Of a stretch of DNA of 64,000 bases, positions 43,770-56,300 are shown in pieces. The stretch is from Rapana venosa (Eukaryota > Mollusca > Gastropoda > Neogastropoda > Muricidae): positions 67,695,839 to 67,759,838 of the forward strand of contig CM054134.1 of the NCBI GenBank assembly GCA_028751875.1, given 5' to 3'. Position 1 is the stretch's first letter; each line of letters starts with the position of its first letter. Position numbers and translations under genes: made by a program. Below the pieces are notes generated by a model. That model worked only from the letters and a program-made list of their open reading frames with translations. It was not told the DNA's origin and did not search any database.

Positions 43770-46452
43770 CCCCCCAATACACACACACACACAGATTCAC
43801 TCATTCCAGACAAAGCCTCTTGCTTCAACTTGTAGTGTGGGACTTAAGCTAGAAAAATGAAATGTTCTCCACATTCTGGCTGGACTGATGACAGTCAGAG
43901 ATGTACAGAGCAAAATGCAGTAGACTATTTCTGTATGTTCTGTTTTCCCTGTACCTTGATTCTTTCTGTGCCTGACTGTGGAAGGGTGACGAGGTTGTGT
44001 TCTTCATATTCCTGTACAGGTGCAAGCTGTGTTGCCGTTGGTTCCTATGCTGCTTCCCTTGCTGTGGATTGTGGTCAATACGTATGGCCAGGCTCGCATC
44101 ATGGCGGCTTTTCATGTTGCCAAGACTCTCAAGGTGTGTACCTGTGAAATGAAGGATGCTGTTATTGAGGTGTTTTTTTTTAAATTGTAGAATGTAAAAG
44201 TTGTAGAGGGGATCTTTCCCCTGAAGTTCACACTGGTTCTGACTCCACTTAAGCCCTGAAGATTAGACTGTGTAAACTGACTGCATAAACTGACTGCATA
44301 ATCCGACTGTATAAACCCATAAACTAACTGTATAAACCTCAAAAACTGACTGTATAAACTTAGGTCCCATGCACACAATAGTATCATATGCTCTCGCACA
44401 TTATGGAATTACTGAAACATATAAACCAAACTATTCCTTCCTCGGAGTTAAGAATAAACATTATGCTTCCATTCTCTGGAGCGATATGAATACTTTTTGT
44501 TAGTATACTTATAGTGCACTAGAAAGTCTGTTGTCATGTAACCTTAATTGCTCACCATTATCATGTATGCCTATCTCCTCTTTGTATGAGCCAGATGGCA
44601 TGCAAAAACTGCATGAACCATTATTGTTATTGTTATATAAGGTAAAGGTAGAGGAGTTCCATAACCTATGTAGTCCTAGGGAAGTGAGGCATCAGAGAAC
44701 TCAGCTTCTCCAGGGGCCAGCATGTTGAGAGCGGCACCCATGTCCTTTCCCTCGCTGCTTTACCTTCCCTGTCCCTAAAGAGGTAGGTACCCATTTACAG
44801 CTAGGGGACTGTACTGAAGCCAAGGCACACCACCAGTCACCCATCCATTTGGTAATCACGTTCGATGCTGCTTAACATTGGCTGGGGGGAAGCAGTTGCT
44901 CTGACCTCTGAGCTATCCCATCCCCTACTGTTATATATACGCATAAAAAAAAACACCACCCATTTTTTTAAAGAAAAGATACCATCTAGGGCTTCGTGAA
45001 GTAAGGCTGACACCAACACACCCAGCATGCACCCTGCAGCCTGGTGATAGATGGGCTCTGCCAGATCCAACTTGGCCGTGACACAGCCTGTCCAAATTCA
45101 GAGCAGTGCCTCAGTATCCCTTCAAGCAGTGTAGGGAGACAGCAAATGAGGCCAGGTCAGGTCAGGAAGATACGTGTGACATGTAGTGACTGTGTTGGAC
45201 AGGCGTGGCCACTGGGCAGTCTGAGCAGCCTGGGCAGCTTCAGCACCATCTCAGTGGAAGAGGCGCGTGTGGACATGGGGTGGACGACGGTGTGGGCCTG
45301 TTTCCTGGATGTGTGGAGAGGCTGCGCCGAGTTCTCCTGCCGCAACTTTGACCTTCTGCATGTGCTGGGCAATGTCACTGTGAGTTTAAGTCGGGTCCAG
45401 TAAAAAAAAAAGTTTTAAATAATTATGGTGTATGGGGCAGTTGCAGAGTACAATGCTGAGAGGCTCAATAGTGTAGGAATCATAATCGAGAAAAAACAAC
45501 AAACAAAAGCATTATTGATGTTTGATCAAACATTCCAAGATGATTTCAAATCAAAATTATACACACGCGTGTGTGCACGCACACACATGCATGTGCACGT
45601 GCGTGACCGCCCACACACAAACACACACACACACACACACACACACATGTTAGCATTGTATTTTTCAGGAAAACAAAATGCAACCAAAAAAACCCTCTGA
45701 AGATGACTTCTTTTTCTTGCGTCATTCCAGACAATGAAGAATGAAGTTGTGTGAGAAAATAGTGCCTGAAGTAGTGTCTATAATAATAAACCAGGTTTAA
45801 GTGTATAAGGAAATGAAAGATTTGATCATCATGAAGAGGGTCTGCTCCTGAAGGCGTTGTGTGTTTGTGTGTGTGTGCGCATGTGTGTTAGTTCCTTCAT
45901 GTGTGTGTGATTGCTCATTTTGATGGCACGTATGTGTGCATGCACATGCATATGTTTATATGTGTTTGTATGTGCACACATGCATGTTCACCATGCAATC
46001 CAAACACACAACTTGATATAATCCTTGGTGTGCAATCTGTCTGTCTTGAAGTCTTTGTGCTGCATCGACAAGAAAGGGATTTTGTCTTGGGCCAATCCAT
46101 CGGCAGAGAAACTGTTCTTTTTCTCCTCCTCTGCCAAAGAGTGTCTGAAGCTGGAGATACCTGAAGCAGGTGACACACAGGATCGAGCACCAACAGAATC
46201 CAGCATCAAAGTTCATGACACCAAGCGGAAAAAAGCCAAAAAGTTTTCCAGTAAGTGTTGTGTTTGTTTGTTCTCTTTTTCTTTCTTTGATTTCTGTTTC
46301 TTTTGTTTCTGTATTTGTTTTGTTGGTTGTGGGGTTTTTTCTTTCAGTTGAGGTAATTATGGTTAGGATCATAGGATGGTGGGATATTGGTCAGTATGGA
46401 TGTTGTCCGTGTGTGTGAGTGAGCATATGAACACACTGTGTGTGCATGCAAT

Positions 46453-46487
<35 letters not shown>

Positions 46488-47350
46488 TGCACATACACAT
46501 CTACATGTCTTTAAAAGAAAATAATATGTGTATGTGAGGAACAGGGGAATTTGCTGTATTGATGAGTACATAAGACTTGGAAAGAGAAAGGATATATCTT
46601 TCTATCCTTATTGATAATTTACTTTTTTGCATTTTTATGAACATGAGCAATCAGCAATGTTCCTCTTAGATTCTATTTTTAATGTTTTTCGCTTTTACTC
46701 ATTCCTTACTCTGGAGTTTTTGTTGTGTGCTGTTATTGATTTCATTGTTGGGATAGCCTGGTGGTTAGAGTGATGTGCATTGTGCTCATGATCTGCTGAC
46801 CCGGGTTTGAATCCCGTTCAAGGGAATTTTTCCTTTGGAGTTAACATCAGTGCCAACTCCAGTCCCCCAAAAGTCCTTCGGATGAGACTATAAAGAAAGG
46901 GCCTATGTGTGAACGCACACAGAACATCTTGCACACAGGTTAAAACCTTTACCGCTTTTCAGAAGAATAGGCCATTGTGTGCCAGTGGGAACGTATGACA
47001 AAATTTACAAAACTGCCTACACACTGGGACTGGATGTGAAAAAGCACATGATTGCTTATTCCGTTATCCTCGAAATAAAAGAATAAATAAATAATAAATA
47101 AATTGCAGGGAGTGAACTGCCAGGGCGTGTGGAAGTGTTGGATTTGACTCATGATGCAAAGGTAAATGTTCCTTTTCACACACACACACACACACTCACA
47201 CATACACACGCATACACATACACATAACACACATACACACACATATACGCATACACATACATACCTTACACACACATTCATATACACCCAAATACACACA
47301 TACACTTGCATAAACACACACACACAATCACACACAGGCATACATACACG

Positions 47351-47384
<34 letters not shown>

Positions 47385-50300
47385 AACATATGCGCGCCCG
47401 AACACTCACATACACTCTATACACAAATATGTACACACATCTACACCCATGTATGTTCTCTCTCTCTCTCACATACACACAAACACATATACACACCCAC
47501 TCATACACACATGTGCACACACACTCACACAAACATACAAACACTCACAAACACACACACACACAACTTGTCTAATATCACGTAATGTGAAAAGACGTTA
47601 AATTAAAGAAGATACACATACACACACACATGCAAAAAAGCTTGTAAGCTTACTGTTTTACCCTCAATAAAGATCATTTTGACTTGACTGAACTTGACAC
47701 ACATGCACACACACACATGAATGAATTAATGTTTGATTTATAAAATGCATAAAAGCCTCCACATCCAAAGGCATGATCACAGTGTTGGAAAAAAAACAAT
47801 CACACTCACTCACACATTGCAAACACACACATACTTGAAGCTTGCATGCAATATGCACACACTAGGGAACACTCACACATTCACATGAACACAGTAGCAC
47901 ATGCACACACTTGCAAATGCACTCATACACACTCACGTGCATGCATTCTTGTATACAAGCACACACATGCAAATGCTCCTTCTTCCCTCTCCTCCCCCCA
48001 AACACATACACGCGTGCACGCAAAGTGAAGCCAAATATTTTTAGTTTAGCTGTTTAGGATTCTTACTCATTGGCTGTAGCCCCTCCTTTACCATGCATAT
48101 AATGATGAGAACTGTGCCCTGCACCACCCATCAGTCAGTTCACTTCTGACTGCCTTTGCCTTACTGACTACACATGCTCCACTGTGTTCGTAGTTTATTG
48201 CTGTATCTCACTGTACAATTGAGCTTTGTGTTCAGTGCCTCCTTCTATTGGATATTCTAAGGAACAAAAAAATATTGTATCTGATATTGAAAGAACTTGG
48301 CAGATAAAACTGAGTGAAAACTGAGTGTCTGTTTATTGATCATAAAGCAGACCCACCAGTGTCTGGGGAAAAAACAAAACACGTGGCACTGGCACAGCCA
48401 ACACATAGAGCCCCTGCACACCTTTCCTCACTTGATCAGATTTTGGCTGTCATTCATAATCTTTTTTTTGGGTGGGGTGGGGGGGGGGACTTGGAAGCCT
48501 AGAGAATTCCCAGTCTGCCCCAGACAAAACAGCTACACAAAAAAACCCAGGCGGCTTAAAAAAAACACCTAAAAACAACAAGAAAAAGAACCCCCAAACA
48601 AAGCAACAGAAAAAGTCAGTGCTGGTACTGGATGAGGAAGATGCATAATTCAGCACCAGAGGTGACAGACAGTACCACTGCTCCTGACTGGACAACAGAG
48701 CTTTTGTGTGACAGGGAGGAAAACAGTTATAAGTTGTAGTACTCTGGAAGATGATGACAACATTTGCTCTGAGTTTACATCACCTTTTGTGGCTAGTGAG
48801 CAAGAAGGACAGCCTGTTGAAGTGTACAGTTGTGAGAATAAGGCTGTGTGTGTGATACATGCATTGCATATATACCTCAAGAGAACTAGAACTCTGAAGG
48901 AGAAAATAAGACCCCTGCTAGTATTCCACCAGGCCATGTGTAAAGATACCATCAGTGCTCGCGGTGGACTCTGGCGTGTGCAGGCATCGGCCAGCTCTTC
49001 AGTGGTCAGTAGCATGGGTGTCTGTGGACACTCTCTCTCTCAGGAAAGTTCCTTAAAGATTTTCTTGATTTACCTCTGTCAAGACTGCTAGATGGAAAGA
49101 GCGAAGATGTCTGTCGCCATGTCGGTAAATATGTGTTTCATGCTATTGGAAGAAGACAAGCAGTTCTTGAAAGCTAGGTCATCTTCAGTTTCAACACCCT
49201 CACCACTTCCCGAATGTTTACTTGAGGTTTGTCCAGTGATTTTCTTGTTCACGATTATTTCTTTTCCTTTCTCTAGAAAGAGTAGATGATACAATGTTGT
49301 ATACCAGAAAGTTCTGATTGTGGAAAACTTAAATGCTTTTTTATACAACTATAAATGCATTGTACCTTTGTATTCTGATTCGAAAAATGTTATATTTCAC
49401 TTGTCATAGATTAATGGATGACCCCACCCCACCCTCCCTCAATGTGTATGTATGCTTATGGCCAAAACACATTAAACAGTTGAGTCTTGAGTCTATATGA
49501 AGACAGCAGACTGGACATAGGCAGCCACCTGCAGAAAGGAACACCACCACAAGATGGTGCCGAAAAATTAGAACAATCAAGTTTATATAAGCTGTGATGG
49601 ACAGTTATATCAACATGAACTGAGGTGGATTTTTTTTTCACATTGTGAGTGTCATCTTTCATGCTACTACATGTATTCAATAGCTGTAACATAATTTCTT
49701 CACACTCACTATTACTCTCAAGTCTCATGTTCTGGGTAGTGGATGGCGACAATCTGTGAGTTAGAATCGCAACAAGGCTTGCCTGGTAAGGTGAAGCATG
49801 TTGTAGACTCTTACAAAGGGATTGGAGAGATTTTTACAAGTTTATTTAAAGATGTAGTAATGGAGATCCAGGTTAGTGCTGTGCATATGTATTACTGGTA
49901 GATCCCCTTACCACCTGAAAGAAAGGAATGTTAGGCAAAACAATAAGTAAATGAAAACATTTTATTCATGTCATTGATTTCAGGATGCATTCAGGATGTT
50001 CTTTGATGACCCTGAGTGGAGAAGGCATATCGACTGTCTCAAGCCTCTGGTGAGATTTAAAAAAAATATTGTATGTTTTATTTACTTTCAGGCATATCTT
50101 AATATTTTTTTAAAAACCCAAATAAACAAAAAATGAATACAAAATTTCACTGATTTTGAGCAGCCGTGAGTAGGTGAACAATACATATAAAATGTATTAT
50201 TCCTTGTAATAATTTCTTTTTCATGATCCAGAAGACAAAGTAAGCAATTTGTCAGAGTTTAGACATGTCACTGAGCTTTTGGCCTCAGCTATGAAGGGTG

Positions 50301-53300
50301 GTTGATCCAATCTGCTGTTCTGAATGATTATCATCAGTGCATTTCATTTTATAACTACTCCAGTTTACTGAGCCACACATTTATGCACATATCTGAAGGA
50401 GCCATATAATAAATCTGTAACAAAAGAATATCCCCAAAATGTGTGAAAATGTAAGAACATGTTCTAGATTGTTCTATCATTTCGCATTTGTTGAGAGGTG
50501 ACCTTGTTGTTCCAGGGCCTGACAATACTGCTCAATACCTGCAGCCTTGCCACTGCAGACTGGTACACCCAGTTCAGTGACCATGTTGGGTGCACAGCAT
50601 TGCAGAAAGAGGAGACAGTGGCTGTGGTCAATAGAAGGTACATTTCTCTTGCTCAGTCTTTCCTGCGTTCCTGAACAGTTCAGAGCAGTGATAAAGCAGC
50701 TGTAGATGCCATCATTTAACTCTTCAGGGATGGCACTGAGGGGTGACTGGTTGTTGTTGTGGAGCACTCACCTGTCTAAGGTCCCTGTGAGTCACTGAGA
50801 ATAATGCACTCTGTCACACTCACCATGCCAAGGATTCACTGTCGTGCTGTAAGTGCTGGATGAGAAGTTTGTGTGTGTGGCTGTTCTCATGACTTCACAG
50901 TATAGGCAGCCCAACTCTGACCAGAGGCTTGTGGAGGGATGGTTTTGAATTCTTGTCTTGTTTCCTATCATTTAAAGTTGGTTTCTTCTTGTTCATCTTT
51001 TGTTAACATCTGTTGTTAGTTCTGTCCCATTATTTCTTTTGTCTGTAGTATGTTTTGTTCTTTTTTCTTTTGGTATCTGGGTAATTGTTAAGGTTTCATG
51101 CTAAAACTGTATGAACTCTTGCTTTGTTGTAATTAGATTCATATATGTCTGACAACAGCATGTTCATTTAGGACCAAACAGTTGTTCATCAGTATGTAAT
51201 ACCAGTTCATCTGTCTAATTGAATTACTTGGATCATTGGCTGCAAGAGTCAGGTAACATATTTCTTATCATCATCTGCATGAGCCTTGTGTCAATGCATG
51301 TAATTCCAATCTCATGTGCCAAATGCTATGCCTCAGATATGACAGATAAAAAATGGTAACCTAATATGTCAGTGGTAAAACTGACAAGCCGGTATGAATT
51401 ATAAAGTTTGATTGTTCTTATCTTGACTAATAAAGAAATTGTTTTTCACAAATTAAAATAAAAACAGGAACAAAAGCATTTTTGAAATCAATTGTAAGTT
51501 ATTTTGATAGTGCCATTTTTTTAGATCAAAGATTTAAATGAATTATTCAATTCATTCTATTGATGCTTTTTTTTTCAGTGCTGTTTTCTTTCTCTCCTTT
51601 CAGCAGTGATGACCTTAAGACTGAAGAGTAGTATACAGAAGAAGACTGTTTGTTGTCCTGATTTTAGCTCTGTCTGCTTTTTTGTCAAAGGCATGTGTGC
51701 TCAAACAGGTTTTAAAGCCTAAATCCTATGGTTCATTTCCTTAACAAAATCTGTTCTTTTTGCCTGTAATGGCTGCACTTGCAAGATGATTACATTTGCT
51801 TGAATTCGTTAATGAGTGTTTGCATGTATGTCGACCTTTTAATCAGGATCTGCATACATTTTCACATCCAGGCTAGTCAGGGCTTTTTTTCTCCAACTTA
51901 TCATTGGCTGCATGTATATATACAGCATGTATTAGGCTGTACTTACCAAGGTCCAACACCTGGATCATTTTACACAATTGCATGTCTTTTAAAGTATGAT
52001 ACAGGTATGTTAGCTGTGGAGCACATTGGAGCACATTTATTATTGACAATAATGGCTTTCTTTAAGCAAATGCCAAGCATCTTTTCTTTCTTTTTTGTGT
52101 GTTTTTGTTTGGAAAAACAGATACCAAGCTGAAATGAGCATGATACTGCCTTATGTTTGGTTGGTCTGGTGGTGTGTAAGTTTGATTTGGGACCCCAAAA
52201 CATTTTTTTTCATCAATGTATCAGCAAATCTTATGAAACAGGCACATTTTGTGTGATTATTAGTGCATCATTTAGCTTTTATTTTTTATTACAATATACA
52301 CATTATAAATCTTGCTATGAAACGGGCACATTTTACGTGGTTATTAGTGAATAATTTAGCTTTTATTTTTATTACAATGCACACATTATGGAATGCCGTT
52401 AGAGGACTAGTTCTGAATAACGTAGTGAAGACACATTGCACATAATTATTTGCTGTTATATCATCAGCTGTTGTCAGCACAGGCCCAGCAGTCAGGTGAT
52501 GGGTAGACTTCCTCTTCTTCGAATGCTCAGACAGCAACTGTTGTTGTTGTTGGTCATAATTTAATGAGCTAAAAGAGTGGATTGGTGGTCTAGAGGCAAC
52601 ACGCCTGTCTTGAAAGTGAAAAGTCTGGGTCGGAAGTGTGTGATGGTTCGTACCCCGTTTGGACCTGAAACTTTTCCCCCATCCATTAGACCATGAGCGG
52701 TGGTCTGGGCGCTAGTCTTTGGGATGAGACGATAAACTAAGGTCCTGTGTGTTACACATAATTATTTAGCACACGTTAAAGAGCCCACAGCTACAAGAGA
52801 GTTGTCCCTGGCAAAATTCTGTAGAAAAAAGCCACTCTGGTAGGGAAATAAATACAGTTGCAGACAAGAAAAAGAGAAAAAAAGGGTGGCGCTGCTCTTG
52901 TGGTGACGCGCTCTCCCTGGGGAGAGCAACCCAAATTTCATGCAGAGAAATCTGCTGTGACTTAAAGTGGTATAAATGAATAAATAGATTAATTAATTTT
53001 TAAGATGCATTGCGTTGCCATTAAGTGCCTGACAAGTCTAGCCTGGGGCATCTGACTTAGGCAGAAGAATGGACCTAGAAGGCAGAAAAATAGACAAGAA
53101 GGAGGTGACAGGAATAAAAGGAGCAAGGCAAAAACAAAGAGAAGGATGGAAAAGAAGGAGTTCCTAGCACAAAATTTCCAGAAGGTGGGGATGCTATGTA
53201 TTAGCCCCCTGCATCCCCACAGGGGAGGTTGGGTGGAGTTGACTCTGGGGCTCCCTGAACTGCTTGAGGGGGGCGTTAGGGCACTGTACTGAATTTTTCC

Positions 53301-56300
53301 AGGCAGTGTGATGTTTGCAAGTTGAACCTGGCTGAGCCCATCCATTCCTCTCCAGGCAGCAGATGCAGGGTGCATGCTGGCTGTGTTTGTGTCATATATG
53401 CCTCTGCACATGGGTGCCCTACTCTTTTATAAATGTGCGGGGGTTTAATGTGTGCACAAGGTATTCTGTATGTCTTTGCACACTAGATTTCAGCGTACAG
53501 TCTCATCTGAAAAAGTTTCAGGTGAGTGGAATCATTGTCAGTGTTAACTCCAGGAAAAAAATCCCTTCAAGCAGACACCTGACGGGAGACTTCACCTGCG
53601 CCCTGATTTACTGTCAGGTCATGGGTATGATGCTCTTGCCTCTAGGCTACCCCACCCCCCATTCAGCAGCCTTTTTGTTGTTTTGAGGGGGTTTGTTCCT
53701 AGCTTGAGCTTTGAGGTTCACCAGTAGTAAGGTTTTTGCATATGCAACCATTTTTTCCCTGCCATGAAGGTAGCTGCATTCCAACATTGGGGATACAGTT
53801 GGGAATGGAACCCGCCAATTTTGCCAGGACAGCAGGGAGGTACCTCCCAGCTCTTTCCAATTTTCAACTGTTGGGGGTTCTTTTCATGTGCTCAGGTCCA
53901 TAAGCACATGGGTCTCATTGGTTTAGAGTCTCCTTCTAAAGACTTGGTGGTCAGTTTGATTTTCCTGTCAAACAGGGGAGAAAGGGCAAGGCTGGGAATC
54001 AAATTCAGATCCTCACAGTTTACTTGTTAGACAGGTGAACACCTAAACCATCCTGCCAAAAAATGATTGATTTACAGCTTTAAGTTGAAGACATTGTTAA
54101 AAACATAGAGATGAATCTGATCTTAATACTTAAGCACTATTTGCACTAGATGCAAACACATATTTGTTTACATATAATTATGAAACAAAGATTGAAAATA
54201 GCTGTGATAATGATAAATGTGTTGCTTACATTTATTTTTATTTTTACAACTTTCACTGTTGTGTGTGTTCACTTTTATGCCAAAATATGCATTAGAATAT
54301 GTTCAAGGGTTTCTATTCTATTGATTTAAGATTGATCAACAGGAAAATGCATTCACTATGCAGCCTTTCCCCCCCTCTCTGTACTATACTCATGCATATC
54401 AAAGTTTTTATGTCATCTCAGACATCGCCCCGTTTGCTTATAGTTGCCAACAAAACCAGCTTACAGTTGTTGGTTTTTTCTTTCTTTCCTTTACTTGTAC
54501 ATAGTTTTTTGGGAGGATGTCATGTAAACCCCTTATCTTCCCAGTGGTATCCCTGTGTTTCGTATGCATAGACAATAGAGCAATGCCTCTGGTGGTACAA
54601 GGGAATGGAGATCTTTGTTGTGTTCATGAGAAATATAGGCTTATATGCATTCATTCGTGCAGTTCTAAATGTACATGTAGGCATATGTGGGGTTGTTGTT
54701 TTACCTTTCAGGTGTTGTTGCTTGTTCCATTCAAATAATTTAATTTGTTGCTGTAACTGAAGGAAGGAAAATTGCAATCCACAGTTCTCTGTGTTGACTG
54801 GCCTGACCATTAGCCTAACTGATGAAACAATTCAGCACAGCAGTTTGTTGTTGTTTTTATATGATCAGTCTTTCCTTCTCCAAGTCTGTTTTCCCTTAGG
54901 ATAACAATGTCATCCCCCTATAGTGTTCAGCTATGACAAAACTAGCACTGATGGAGAGAGAAATGTTGACATAAAATTCAGATTAGACACCAAGTCAGGC
55001 CAACAAGGAAGCCATCTTTATGGAAATTATTAGCTCTTACAATTCTTCCTGCACTCAAAGGCTTTTTATTTTATCAGTTAGCAGCAATCCTTTTTGGGGG
55101 GTTCATCTTAAAATATGTCATTTGGAATCATTCAATTCTGATGTTGAAGTTCCCATTCACAGAGTATTGTAACATCACACTCTGTTACTTCATAGAAAAC
55201 ACTTCATTGAATGGCAGAGACATGCCTTTATGCATTTCAAAATCAAGGGGTGAAAAGATGACGTACAGATCTACTACCTGAAAAAAGGATATCTATTTCT
55301 TATTTTAGTTTGGAACATTCTGAAGTTATAATGCATATTGTATACATCAGTTAGTTCTTAGCATTATTCATACCTTTCTTTTTACTTCATACCTTTGTCT
55401 CTGTTACCTTCACTGGGACTATGTTACCGTTAACATGTTGAGTCCAGGTTTTGCAGGCAACATGCACTGGTGAACATCATTTCTCCCTATTTTTTCTTTT
55501 CTTTTCAATCTTTGTCATGGAGAAAGATGGCTTCACCAGGTTCAATTTGCTCATGACATAGTGCCTGAAAAATTCACTGCAGTGGCCCAATGACTCCTCA
55601 AGGTGTTCAGGGAGAAGTTATGTCAATATGCAGATGACTCTCAAATTCTGGGCAGTGATACTCCTGAAAATCTGCCCTCTCTCTTGAGTAATATGTCTTA
55701 CTGCCTTCAAGATATCCAAAATTGGATGATACAGAACAAGTTACAGCTAAATGCAGATAAAACCGAAGCCATGCTTGTAGAGACCAAACACAAACTCTTC
55801 CATCACAACAGTGTCAATAGAATTTGGCAATACGTCTGTCCCTCTATCTACTGCTGTGAAATATCTAGGGGTCGTTTTAGACAACACACTCTCCATGCAA
55901 AAATTCATCACCCAAACCTGCCAGTCATGGTACTATCAATTGTGGCACATCATTGCAGTTCGAAAGTACCTGTCCACTGATGCAACATCCAAACTAGTCA
56001 CGTCTCTCATTCTCTCACATCTGGACTATTGCAATTCTCTTCTGGCTGGTCTGCCAGCATCATCTATCCACTCCCTTCAACGTATACAAAACTCTGCAGC
56101 TTGCCTAGTCCTCAGAAAGAAAAAAATCTGAGCATATTACTCCTCTCTTGCGATCTCTCCACTTGTTGCCTGTGCCACAGAGATTAAACTATAAGATCAG
56201 TACCCTCTGTTACAAATGCCTCCATAAAACAGCACCTTCCTACCTCTGTGAATGTCTTCACCTGTACACTCCTTGTTCCCTCTGCTCTGCTGCAGATACC

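Noticed and set aside
43284..43860. Long open frames of His/Thr or Cys/Val repeats
   Set aside because: They are translations of the CA/GT microsatellite in every frame. The same applies to CT-derived Ser/Leu and Arg/Glu frames at 16611-17155, 6567-6860 and 39153-39419, and to the CA array at 46949-47601.
49041..49131. Extra TMEM94 exon ([11 protein letters not shown]...)
   Set aside because: It has an acceptor and donor, but exons 11 and 12 already join in phase and match vertebrate TMEM94 contiguously. The segment has no counterpart and lies beside a retroelement relic.
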